Source: Lingula anatina
Taxonomy: Eukaryota > Brachiopoda > Lingulata > Lingulida > Lingulidae
DNA: 64,000 nucleotides
Reading direction: 5' to 3'
Assembly (NCBI RefSeq): GCF_001039355.2
Contig: NW_019775103.1
Location: 12,920-76,919 of the forward strand
Shown: one piece after another, positions 13,304 to 22,472 of the stretch
Position numbering within the stretch: position 1 is the stretch's first letter
Layout of the letters: each line of letters begins with the position of its first letter
Program-made: the position numbers and the translations under genes
Notes under the pieces: model-generated
Database searches by the model: none
What the model saw: only the letters and a program-made list of their open reading frames with translations
Told to the model about the DNA's origin: nothing

Positions 13304-14032
13304 ACACACACACACACGAACAAGGTCCAAAACCACCCCAATCTCTATCGTCTCTTCCAAGCTGTGCATCATTTCCTATACAGTATTTCCCATTACACAA
13401 TGATTTTAGTATTTATCTGTTCATATGATCTTTTACGTCTCTAATACAGGACTCCTTAACTTGATGTGTCAGCTGAATGGGTTAAGGCACGCAGGTAGGT
13501 TTCCTGTGCTAAGAAGGTAGCGCTTGCTTACCCAGGATCTCGAGCACTCTGACTTTTAAACAACCCGTCCAATACCCAAGGCGCCCTGCAGGTAACGCTA
13601 TCTTTCCCTGAACACCGCAATTCACACATTAACAGTTTCCCTTGGTATTTTATTTATAGACCCATCTGACAGAAATATCCCAACTACACACAGGAAAAGA
13701 CGATCATAAACAGTGATTCTAAAAGTTACTAAATGATGTTGCAGTCGTACATATAGTCTCGCTGAAACAATGCAGGCCAATTTAACATGGCGATATTGTT
13801 GACTTTTCTAAAAAAAAACTTAACACAAGGCACAGCGTCCCAACGTCGTCCCATCACATTTCCGTTAATGTTCATCAAGCGTGTAAGTAGCAAGCACTTC
13901 TCAAAATCCATTCCGCTATTACTACATCTATCAGTGCTTGAACGCTTTCGACAAGGACCTCTACATTCACGCTTAAAGATAATATACCCACTTCGTTCAC
14001 TTACCAAGTCCAATCTCGAGCAGCGTTTGCAT
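2249..14032 (-). CDS. Four-exon gene for a GPI-anchored Ly6/uPAR three-finger protein, Quiver/Sleepless (QVR)-like
   Basis: Seen: four minus-strand segments, 14005-14032, 9644-9697, 4375-4533 and 2249-2475, each bounded by GT donors and AG acceptors, join without a frame break into 155 codons. All three introns (4307, 5110 and 1899 bp) are phase 1. Layout: signal peptide residues 1-21 (hydrophobic LVLLLLAV, likely cut VQA/QPDP), three-finger domain about 30-125 and hydrophobic tail about 136-155 without a cytoplasmic end, as in a GPI-attachment signal. There are ten cysteines (32, 35, 44, 67, 72, 89, 106, 117, 119, 124), with CYRC at 32-35, CGDPF at 44-48, CLKW at 72-75 and the terminal C-N of Ly6 folds at 124-125. 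A glycosylation sequon NST is at 41-43. Known: CGDPF and C(V/L)KW are typical of the QVR family. Drosophila Quiver/Sleepless sits on the outer neuronal membrane and modulates Shaker channels and nicotinic receptors. Inferred: a similar surface modulator here. Orthology to qvr itself versus another Ly6 paralogue is not settled. Confidence 0.87.
2476..4374 (-). other. QVR-like gene intron 3
   Basis: AT-rich, 1899 bp, holding only an (AAAT)n microsatellite at 2527-2576 and no coding signal. Confidence 0.7.
2527..2576. repeat. (AAAT)n microsatellite
   Basis: About eleven TAAA units in intron 3 of the QVR-like gene. Confidence 0.95.
4375..4533 (-). CDS. QVR-like gene, coding exon 3 (first two fingers of the Ly6 domain)
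   Basis: A 159-nt exon with acceptor TTTTTTTCACAG and donor G/GTAAGC. It encodes 52 whole codons with five cysteines: DCYRC, the glycosylation site NST before CGDPF, then IIKC and GACLKW. This is the most diagnostic exon for the QVR family. It is visibly more GC-rich than the surrounding intron. Confidence 0.88.
7422..7480. repeat. (GT)n microsatellite
   Basis: GT run with two GC interruptions. Confidence 0.95.
8042..8075. repeat. (CT)n imperfect tract
   Basis: CT repeats broken by T runs. Confidence 0.85.
8758..8972. mobile_element. MITE family 1, copy A (TTA target duplication)
   Basis: 215 bp with long imperfect terminal inverted repeats beginning GGCCCCATTCCCAGAG on the left and GGGCGTATTCCCAGAG read inward from the right, both running into TTAGATCGA and later CTGTCAG. 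Flanked by TTA at 8755-8757 and 8973-8975. The TTA duplication plus a G-rich terminus is the signature of PIF/Harbinger elements. No transposase, so non-autonomous. Confidence 0.8.
9389..9470. repeat. Dispersed repeat R1, copy 1 (pairs with 14607-14689)
   Basis: Shares AAATGAATATTTAAA, GTCATTAGCC, CAGACG and TAAATTAATTT in the same order and spacing with 14607-14689, roughly 80% identical over 80 bp by eye. This copy lies in intron 2 of the QVR-like gene. Confidence 0.75.
9644..9697 (-). CDS. QVR-like gene, coding exon 2 (rest of signal peptide and start of mature protein)
   Basis: A 54-nt exon flanked on the minus strand by an acceptor ending TTTTCCAG and a donor GTAAGT. In the frame set by exons 1 and 3 it reads LLLLAVEVVQAQPDPFT, which is the signal-peptide core plus the cleavage site. 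It enters with two bases and leaves with one, so both boundaries are phase 1. Confidence 0.85.
10034..10120. repeat. Dispersed repeat R2, copy 1: GA microsatellite plus unique tail
   Basis: (GA)n followed by AAAGAGAATG.CACAGAAA and ATTACAACGATCACCT.CGC, matching 12431-12553 almost base for base after the GA tract. A microsatellite with a conserved tail suggests a mobile unit or a segmental copy. Confidence 0.75.
12431..12553. repeat. Dispersed repeat R2, copy 2
   Basis: Second copy of R2 in the same intron and orientation. The GA tract is interrupted and longer, while the tail to CGCCATAAA is shared. Similarity stops abruptly after that. Confidence 0.75.
13252..13318. repeat. Poly-C plus (AC)n microsatellite
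   Basis: C9 followed by about 29 AC units with one T interruption. Confidence 0.95.
14005..14032 (-). CDS. QVR-like gene, coding exon 1 (start codon and first half of signal peptide)
   Basis: Nine codons (MQTLLEIGL) plus one base. The ATG is at 14032-14030 with a purine at -3, and an in-frame TAA lies five codons upstream, so this start is firm if the exon is right. The donor reads G/GTAAGTG. The split codon G+TG (Val) continues the hydrophobic core into exon 2. The ATG choice is supported because it gives a complete 21-residue signal peptide only after splicing. Confidence 0.8.
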
Positions 14033-14290
14033 TTCCTCGCACCCTTACTTGGAGACGTAGAAATTAACCCGGAAATTAATCACATTTCACTTGGCCGTTT
14101 TTGCAGTAAATCACAAACGTATCTATCCAGGTATATTTACAACTACAGTAATTTCGACACTGAGACTTGGGGGATATATTTAACCTGTGGACTACCTTGC
14201 TAGGTGTGCGAGTGGCAGTGAAATGCAGGTGGAGCTCTCTTATGACGTCATCCGTTAATATGGTGTAGCCCGGTCGCGCATGCGAATCTA
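14033..14290 (-). promoter_or_regulatory. Putative promoter and 5' leader of the QVR-like gene
   Basis: Upstream of the start codon the sequence turns CpG-containing and holds a perfect CRE palindrome TGACGTCA (14243-14250) and an NRF-1-like core GCGCATGCG (14276-14284). No TATA box is obvious. The elements are seen; their use as a promoter is inferred from position. The transcription start is not determined. Confidence 0.45.
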
Positions 14291-14323
14291 GCGATTTTCC
14301 TGAATATTTTAATTTTTCGCTCT

Positions 14324-14567
14324 GCTGCTTGGGAACTTAACTGACGGCTAACTGAATTATTCCTCATCTCAGACGTACAGTTAAACCAGAACATGGGTCA
14401 AACTTGTTGCCGGGGCCCTTGTGTATGGCGTCTGACCGCTTAACGCTGCTTGGGAACTTAACTGACGGCTAACTGAATTATTCCTCATCTCAGACGTACA
14501 GTTAAACCAGAACATGGGTCAAACTTGTTGCCGGGGCCCTTGTGTATGGCGTCTGACCGCTTAACGC
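14324..14567. repeat. Perfect 121-bp tandem duplication
   Basis: 14324-14444 and 14445-14565 are identical base for base by eye, and the match extends two bases further. Each unit contains GCTTGGGAACTTAACTGACG near its start and GTATGGCGTCTGACCGCTTA near its end. No decay between copies means a very recent event, a polymorphism, or an assembly duplication. Confidence 0.9.
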
Positions 14568-14606
14568 CGCGGTCATTTCTGACCAAAAGCGCTGCCTTGA
14601 TTAGGA

Positions 14607-14689
14607 TAGACATAAAATGAATATTTAAACACGTCATTAGCCGCAGACGATAAATTAATTTTCTTTGTCTGCAAGCTAAATCAAATGAT
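14607..14689. repeat. Dispersed repeat R1, copy 2
   Basis: Second copy of R1, same orientation, just beyond the 121-bp duplication upstream of the QVR-like gene. Family unidentified. Confidence 0.75.
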
Positions 14690-15271
14690 GTTAAAAAACG
14701 GTGGTGTGAAGTATATTTATAGTTTTACGTTAAATACTGGAAGCCAACATAAGAGGACGAGATAATGTTGTTTTATTGCCTATCACTGCCAGGCATAAAA
14801 AAGATTAAAAACATAAACGTTGGTTGAGTATAAAAAGGGCTGGGTTTGCTCGAGAAACAAAAACTGGTTCCCTTTCAATGAAATTGGTGAAACCTTATAA
14901 ACGGTCATGCCCGACGTTTTTTTTTTTCCCGGAATGTAATAAATACATATAATGTACAAGTATAGGAAACATTCATTTTCTAATTTCAAGAAACAACCGT
15001 ACCGTTATTAATGAGGGATTTTATTAGTTTAGATTCCTTGTTGTATATGCTAAAACGGCATTAGGATAGGGCTTATTTTGTCCATGGTGAGGGGTTGTAG
15101 ACTTCGATTACGAGTCCCTTTTCTCTTAGTAGCATTTATTTCAATTGCCTGACCACTGTAAACAAAAACAGCAAATCGAAAGGCCTTGACGGCGATTAAA
15201 TGTAAAGAATGTGAATATCAGGGGATACCTGTCCCCTGATCTCCGACATAGTCACTACAACAGAGCCTGAA

Positions 15272-15315
<44 letters not shown>

Positions 15316-16789
15316 TTATTTATATTATTATTTGCAAATTGCCTTCTGCATAGATATGGGGATTGTTGACCATAGAGTGTATATGCGTACCAGTAGTAGC
15401 CACGCTCTAGTCAAATAGCTCGGCTTCATTTTCCACCACCTGGAATAATGACGTCAAGTGTCGTGTATCTTCTCTACAGCAACAATCCCATCAATTTGGG
15501 TGCACCGGTGAAACGTCCCGTTTCACGCTCTAATAACTCTCAGGAAATGTTCACAATGTCAAAAATAACTTATGGCTAAATTAGTTTTTTTGGTCAATGG
15601 ATACGTTTTAGAGTTCCACTCAAAAACTTGGAAACACATTAAACTGACAAGAAAGATAATGTTCCAAATAGATTGCTATGCTGTGGTTAACCTCGGGAAA
15701 TATATTTCTTCGATCATAGGCATCGTCTTACATTTTTTATTCTAAGAGCCGTGACGGGTGGAGCTGAATCATAAATCTATCTGCAATGTGAACAATAAGC
15801 AAATAAACAAACACATGAATAGATAAATTGATATATGCATAACTTGAACAATTATCGACCAAAAGATGAAACTAATCTACATTGTATATGAATCTTGCAA
15901 CATTCTATGGAGAAAAAAACATGCTATATCTTTTATTTATTCTGTAAAATGGTTGGTTGAGCTATTCATTACAAGACTGAGTAAGACGAGCATTTGGTCC
16001 TGACACTGAAGAAAGAGAAACAGCAATAATAATAAAAAAATGTATCTTGAGTATTACGTGGATCAAACTTTCTTCTTATTAAAGTATCACCTCATGTCTC
16101 TTTAAGCTAAGGTGATTTTTTCCATACATTACATAAAATAGAGATAACAAAGGAATGAAATAGGAATTAACATTACGCAATGTCTAACAACCATGTTATT
16201 AGAATGATGGCGATGACAATTTTCATAGCGACCTATAGTGTCCGTTGGACATTCTCCTCTGCCCCCCCTCCTCCCCCAATTCATCCTAAAACTGCCACAA
16301 TTAAAACCCTGTATATACATGTGTATTATCTGCATTCAAAAATATTCTAGAGCCATATTATTTATGTCTACATATTATTCAAACCTGCTTATCGTTCTCA
16401 ATTCAGACCTTAAAAATTATAAATAAAAAAATTAATAAAATGGAAAATAAATCAACATGTAGTAAAAGTAAATAAAAGTGCCTACTGTCATTGCTTCCTT
16501 CTGAAATGTACAGGAAGATATAGCGGTCCATGTGACAGGATAGTCTTTTACAGTTAAATTATTTATTTAGAATTGGTATAAAACAATGAATCATTGTGCA
16601 GGGACATGCCGAGCAATGATGTGTGAGAAGGAGAAAATTACTTTTTCTTTTTGGCGAGGAAAATTCGATTGAATGGAGAAAATCCCGGAGTGGATACATT
16701 TAACTTGCAGACTAGTCAGAAATCAGTGTTCATCCATAAAATTTCCTAAGCGTAAAAAAAAAATGCAGATTGTCATTATTCTTTTTCAG
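14690..16789. other. Intergenic, no gene seen
   Basis: AT-rich, with a GA microsatellite (15275-15312) and a perfect hairpin (15217-15240). Short ORFs without support. Confidence 0.5.
15275..15312. repeat. (GA)n microsatellite
   Basis: Uninterrupted GA run. Confidence 0.95.
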
Positions 16790-17055
16790 GGACACAGCGA
16801 CAAGTTTGGAGCGCCGTGTGCGAGAAGGCACAGTATGAAAGGAGTCACTGTGTGAGCCACGATTCTCAGGGTGGTGATGGTGAACTCGTGGAAATCAGAG
16901 ATACGATCTCGTCCAAACACCTGTCTGGACTAGCCGGCACCCTGACTACGCAGGTGCTAATTGGAGTGTCTACCGATCAACGTGTTCACACAGAGGCACT
17001 CGTCAGGTTTGCTACTGTATGTTTAAGAAAAAGAAACACGGAGATCTACTCGTAG
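16790..17055 (+). CDS. Possible 3'-terminal exon, unknown protein
   Basis: A strong acceptor (ATTCTTTTTCAG, ending 16789) opens a GC-richer frame that starts two bases in at 16792, reads TQRQVWSAVCEKAQYERSHC and stays open for 87 codons to TAG at 17053-17055. An AATAAA follows at 17329-17334. The frame has ordinary amino-acid composition with three cysteines, but I recognise no domain. No upstream partner exon with a matching donor was found, so it may be chance or a pseudogene. Confidence 0.3.
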
Positions 17056-18412
17056 ATACTGACTGCTAAAATATCACCCGATGTGCACGCGATTGGATCT
17101 GTATATTCTGACCCAGTGCATGTGAATTTAAAACAAGTTTTGTTTCATTTATATTTGAAACAAGTTTGACGCTAAGATTTGTCTCTCACAGTTTTTAATT
17201 TTCAAATACGTACCACTAATTTTATAATGTACATACACATATTCATTAAGATTTATTACAAGAGACATCATCATGGGTGTAATCCGTGATGGCTGGGTCA
17301 ATTAAGCCTTTACAAAGGTGCCATAATCAATAAAAGAACAATTATTATATCATTATATGAAGTAACTGTAAGTGAATATTCTATGTGCAACGGTTTTACA
17401 AGCAGAATGGAAATTTGATAGATGTTAATGTGAGGCAGAGACATACATGTACATGTATGTGTTTAATGGATTACTACAGGGGTATACATGTACCAGTAAT
17501 TGTAAAACGACATTCTGCATCGAATTTATTGCTAAGTGTAGGCATGTGCATGTTCCAGTACCTGGTACGTTTATTTCATGGTCTCTTGACCATCCATTAT
17601 TTTCAGATGTGATATGTGTTGTACAAATTGTACAGGTACAAGAATTTATGATGAACAAGACGGCCGTTGGCGGTCATCTACTACACAGGCTTTGAAAGCC
17701 CGAATGGAATGGAACTTTGTGTACTTATAATCTACTAATGCAGCAATAATCTGCAATACAAATATCATCATTTTTTTTTATTAAAAACCATCTTGTTTGC
17801 TATACAAAAGTCCTTAGTCCTAAATAGATCACTATCTACAGTACATGTACCGTAGTTTTAGATATTGTGCTCATCAAACTGCCATTACCACCCTTTCCTT
17901 TTAATAATGATGATGATGATAAATCATCTTAATTGATTACAATGATGATAATGAAAATAGAAATGAAGATGATTTTGAAGATGATAATGACAATAATTGT
18001 GGCAATGCTATTAGTTGAATTAAATTTTGCCATAACCATTAGACTTTCATTAAAAAGAACTTGGTAATTTTCAAGATCCCTTTATCACTAAGGCATACAC
18101 CCTATCTAATACCGTTAAAATTTACCGTTTTCAGGTTCTTTATTCTAATTTATCACGTCATGTCCAGTGAAAAAAATTCGCAGGTTTAAATTCTCTCACC
18201 ATTACGAGAGTGACACAAAATGTGAAAAAAAAAAAGAACTAAATAAAATGGGCATATGGACCGTAATTCTCTAAACGGGTTTGGATATAGCACACCTTTG
18301 AGCCTATTAAGAAAAAAATGCTAATATTTCCAGGACAAATTAAATTTCCTTTATGAAGGTATTGTGTGTCAATGTGTGTCTTAAAATGCTTTGGAATAGG
18401 CATTGGTATACA

Positions 18413-18415
18413 TGT

Positions 18416-18446
<31 letters not shown>

Positions 18447-18459
18447 GGGGGGGAGGGGG
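18413..18459. repeat. (TG)n followed by a poly-G tract of over 20
   Basis: Nine TG units run into a G homopolymer with one A. Such a run can form a G-quadruplex and is a frequent sequencing-error site. Confidence 0.95.
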
Positions 18460-20163
18460 CAGGTTCTGCCGAGTCTGCATAAAACTGTGGCAAAATGTTC
18501 AAATTTAACTTACACGGAGTCGCCCATAGGTAGTAGATCTTAAACGGACTCAGATGCAGGCTACGATAGAAACTAATGTTTATGCTTAAACTGTTCAACC
18601 TTTTGCACGTCCGTCATTTTTTGCTTTCTTTATCTGTACATGGACATTCATTGCAGCTTTATTCCCCACAGCTGTTTGTAATGTTAAACTATGCTTTCTT
18701 AATCTGATATATTTGTTACAGAATTAAATGAGGTATCTCCAAATAAAAAGTAGCGCTGTTCCAAAAGTGCCATCGATTAAATTTTGTCATTTTTTGCCTC
18801 GATTGGAAAAGGTAAACACAGGTATTTGATGTTTGTTTTATTGTTAGCAACTGCACCACAAAAATTGTGATTTTTACAACGCAATTGGCATTTTATCAAA
18901 GAAATAAACAGATATATTAGAATAACGTTTACTATTAAGGCTATCAACAAACTGTTAAGTCATCATCGCTGTTATTGAAGCAAATTTTGACTCATTTGCT
19001 GGGATCAGTTATGATGGTTATGTCACTAGGAGTTAACAATTGAACATAACTTTCATCATCATCATCGCTACTGAAAGAATTACTGATGCTTGTTCCAACT
19101 GCGGCATGCAGTTTTGCTATTTTCTGACCATATATCTTTACAATAGAAGGTAAAATACAAGCACATCATTCAGTAGTGAATTTTTAAAGACATTATGGCG
19201 CGATTAGAAACTTGATATCCCAATTTGTTAAAACAACGTTTAGTCTAGTACACCGTACATGTAGCTTCCTAATTGGTAAGAAAGACGGAGAGAGAAAACA
19301 CCCATCGCTATTCTGCAAAGGATAACGATCCGGTCAATATTTATGAGACGGCAACTTAACGGGGGTTACCGCTGTTAACACGAGTCTTGCTAACTGTTAC
19401 TGTCAGTCTGTGCATTTTAACTGCCAGGGCAAATATCCCAGCGCGTTTTTTTTTCTTTTCTTTTTTTTTATACAACAGCATTCCATCGAGCTCTAAACAT
19501 ACTGCGCAAAGACTTATATTGGCTATATGCAGTCCCAAGTAAATACAGCATATGTATATTTATATATACTATAATTATTTCTTTGGGCAGTCGGATGGGT
19601 TATGTAAACAAAAACAGAAGGCAGGCCATTTCAGATACATATTATGTAAACGCCGCTCTTCTACAAATATCAAATATGTATCTAGAAACAAGAAACAAAT
19701 CGATCCGTCTTGGATCTACAGTTTGTAATAAATCCCATATGAATGTAATCAGCGTGCCGACTTCGACATGAATAATAAACGCTCTTTTTACCTAATAAAA
19801 GGTGGTAATACTTAGGAGACCTGTCACGTGGCCAACGAATAGGTAGATTCTACCTGGTGGTTGACGATAAACTAAAGATCGCGTGGCGGAGTGCACCGTG
19901 TTACCGATTTGTGTACTCTTGCGGCGAAAATGTGAAAATAATGTGTTTGTTTTGTAACACGCGACTACGCTGAGTACAATGGGGCTGTGCCCCATCAATA
20001 TTCTGAAATGACCCCGATTACGTAATAATTTCTAAAGTGGTTAAGGTCTGACGCGCAATACTGTTTACCCATAGTTATTTGCATTGTGATTCAGAACGGT
20101 TAAAGCAATGGCTTTTGCAAACCTGTGTTGAAAATGACAAACACCCCGCTCTCCATTATACCC

Positions 20164-20202
20164 GTACAGGTTAGGGTTAGCGTGACGTAACTGGGTTAAA
20201 AT
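20164..20202 (+). repeat. Dispersed repeat R3, copy 1
   Basis: ACAGGTTAGGGTTAGCGTGA and the following CGTAACTGGGTTAAAAT match 46136-46175 in inverse orientation with about five differences. A shorter related piece (GTACAGGTTAGGGTTAG) is at 8574-8590. The TTAGGG here is a single pair, not a telomeric array. Confidence 0.65.
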
Positions 20203-20351
20203 GTACAAATCAATGGAAACTGGACTCTGTATTTCAGCGTTCCCTCGACCACGGCACAACCGGAGTAAGGCGCTGAATTTATTATTTAAAAAATAATTCT
20301 CGGAATGAAATGTTCCCACGCAGGTCTGTAATGATAAATTTTCATCAAAAG

Positions 20352-20394
<43 letters not shown>

Positions 20395-20395
20395 T
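20352..20395. repeat. (TTTA)n microsatellite
   Basis: About eleven units. Confidence 0.95.
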
Positions 20396-21215
20396 CATCA
20401 TAATAATAATTATTTTTATTATTTATTGGAGTTTCCAACGCGAAATGAATTTTTCCGTCCTATACTATGAAACATTGTTTTATAAAAGAAGTAGATAGAT
20501 CTAGTTGTTTTACGTGTTATAAAGAATAAAAATTGTGAGAGAAAAGTAAGAAACTATTTATGATCCTTGTCAGGTAGCAAATTTTTTTAGGCATGATTCT
20601 GCATGACAAGTAAATATAAAAAACAACCATACCTTCTCGCATATACATGTCCATAAAACTCATTGTCTTTTCGGGAATCCCTGAAAATGGCGGATAAATG
20701 CCGACGATAGATGTATTTTCTTATTTATCTCCTAAATGCAGACTGTACATGCACCGATGATTGAGCATTGTTCATTGTGTTACAATACATCAAGATGCTA
20801 AAAAACAAGCGAGATCACAAATGTGGTGAACAGAGTTTAAATGTGTGCCAAGTGCAAGCAGAGAATAATTAAGGGCTCGATTTGCACAAGAATTGGTTTT
20901 GAAGACAATATGATTATTGCTATACCGAAAAGCAAATACTCTAGGTACGATTTTAATGGAAACAGTAATTGTGTTAGCTATATGCAGTGGGGCGCTGGTC
21001 AAATGCGATAGGTGAGACAGCTGCTAAGGCACACAAGCAATCGCATTGGAATCCCCGCACAATGGTTGTTTTATGTTCGAATTCGTAAAGTAATATGAAG
21101 CAACGTGCAACTACATAATATTCTGTGGTGAATAATTGTGCGTTGAATGAGCGGTGACTTAATAGCAAGTGGCTGCAATACGAAAGTTTAGTTTAAATGG
21201 AACATCACATTGCAA

Positions 21216-21436
21216 AGCCCCCTTTATACTGGACGGCATCCTTTCTGAGTCCCGTAGCACGACCCCGTTTGAGAATAAAAATATAATACATTTACGTGAG
21301 GACAGCTGGCCGACCATTGAGCTGTCATTTTGCAACCAAAGCGACGCTTGTGTCTCCTTTCTACGACCACAGCGATGTCAGTTTCATGATCGCACAAAGA
21401 ACTCAGAAAGGACGCCGTCCAGTGTAAAGGGGGTTT
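21216..21436. mobile_element. MITE family 2 (36-bp TIR, AGCCCCCTTTA)
   Basis: The left end AGCCCCCTTTATACTGGACG, continuing through GGCATCCTTTCTGAGT, is matched inverted at the right end with only two or three differences (AACCCCCTTTACACTGGACG inward). About 221 bp with no transposase. The target duplication is unclear. Open frames across it (21169-21438 plus, 21224-21478 minus) follow from the palindrome and are not genes. Confidence 0.75.
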
Positions 21437-22016
21437 AACGAAAGGACGGAATGTGATAGGTGGATAATGAAGCGACATGATGTGTGACAGAAAAAATAAA
21501 ATTTTGCACGCACATCTGCACGCTGTACAACAGGTTCATTATTGTTATATGCTTATATTATTTAACTTGAATATTCTTATGTTAGACTTATATTTGTTCA
21601 TATTCCATCCATGCCTACATCTTGTTTTAAATTTTGTCGCATTCTGTCATCCATCCACTCGCAACTTCCTTCTTTTGATTATTTATGAAGCAATTCATAT
21701 GTTTACCTTATGTGAGGATAACATTTCTTCGATGATTATTTATATATATATATATTTTTTAATATTCGTGAAGTGAAATCGATATTTCTTGTCCTACATT
21801 GTCTATGCACTGCGGTATTCATGACAAAAGAAAATGTTTCCTTGTTATTGTTTTCGAGGACTGATCTGTAAATAAATATTAATAAAGACATTAATGTACA
21901 TGGTGAATTTAAGTTGTTGTTATTCTATTAAACTGATCCTCGCTGAAGACTGAAAAACATCTCAATATAATTTATTGAACAGCTTAGACCTTTAGGTTGC
22001 AATTACTGAAAAAAAA

Positions 22017-22043
22017 AATTATTATTATTATTATTATTATTAG
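22017..22043. repeat. (ATT)n microsatellite
   Basis: About nine units next to a poly-A stretch. Confidence 0.9.
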
Positions 22044-22222
22044 TTAAGTATTTCCACTTGGGTTTCACAATGGAATACAAAGTTGAGCAAAAATGTCGAG
22101 TATCTCAGCATGCCGTCACCTTATATATCCGGAAGCCTAGGTCAAGGTCATTTGAACAACTCGTGTCATACTGAAAGATCGGCATAAGCAAAGATATATC
22201 AACCTCTGCCCTGTGCAACAAG

Positions 22223-22472
22223 GGCCCCATTACACCATAAGTCTACATGGATCGACCCAAGTCTGAGGGGACTCTCGCTGATTGCAATCAGTATAATCGA
22301 TTAACACGCCTTCTCCTAGCGTTAAGGAGAATACAGAAAAGCTTGTGATTGTACAATGAACCAGTACGAAACTGTTGGAAACCAGAGGAGGCATGCCATT
22401 CAGTTAAGCTGATTGCAATCAGAGAGAGTTGGGCGATCCACTCAGACCCATGGTGTCTATGGGAAAGGGGTC
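22223..22472. mobile_element. MITE family 1, copy B (eroded ends)
   Basis: Starts GGCCCCATTACACC and ends GGGAAAGGGGTC, with inner arms sharing GATTGCAATCAG with copies C and D. The flanking trinucleotides no longer match, so this looks like the oldest copy. It contributes the start of an open frame at 22349-22735. Confidence 0.7.

Larger units (their letters stand above)
9698..14004 (-). other. QVR-like gene intron 1
   Basis: 4307 bp with GA microsatellites joined to a shared 3' sequence (10034-10120 and 12431-12553) and a poly-C/(AC)n tract (13252-13318). No coding exon recognised beyond those listed. Confidence 0.65.
17056..21215. other. Intergenic, no gene seen
   Basis: AT-rich, with GAT-rich patches near 17905-17990, a TG/poly-G tract, a TTTA tract and R3 copy 1. 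No supported coding sequence. Confidence 0.5.

Noticed and set aside
13787-14203. 138-codon plus-strand ORF containing GDVEINPE, similar to a 2A ribosome-skipping motif of retrotransposons
   Set aside because: The required NPGP ending is absent, no reverse-transcriptase or endonuclease motif is near, and the region is the 5' side and exon 1 of the minus-strand QVR-like gene. The likeness is probably accidental.
18239-18598. 119-codon minus ORF with Pro/His/Thr runs
   Set aside because: Translation of the TG and poly-G tract.
20164-20185. TTAGGGTTAG resembling telomere repeat
   Set aside because: Only one repeat pair within a dispersed repeat; no array.
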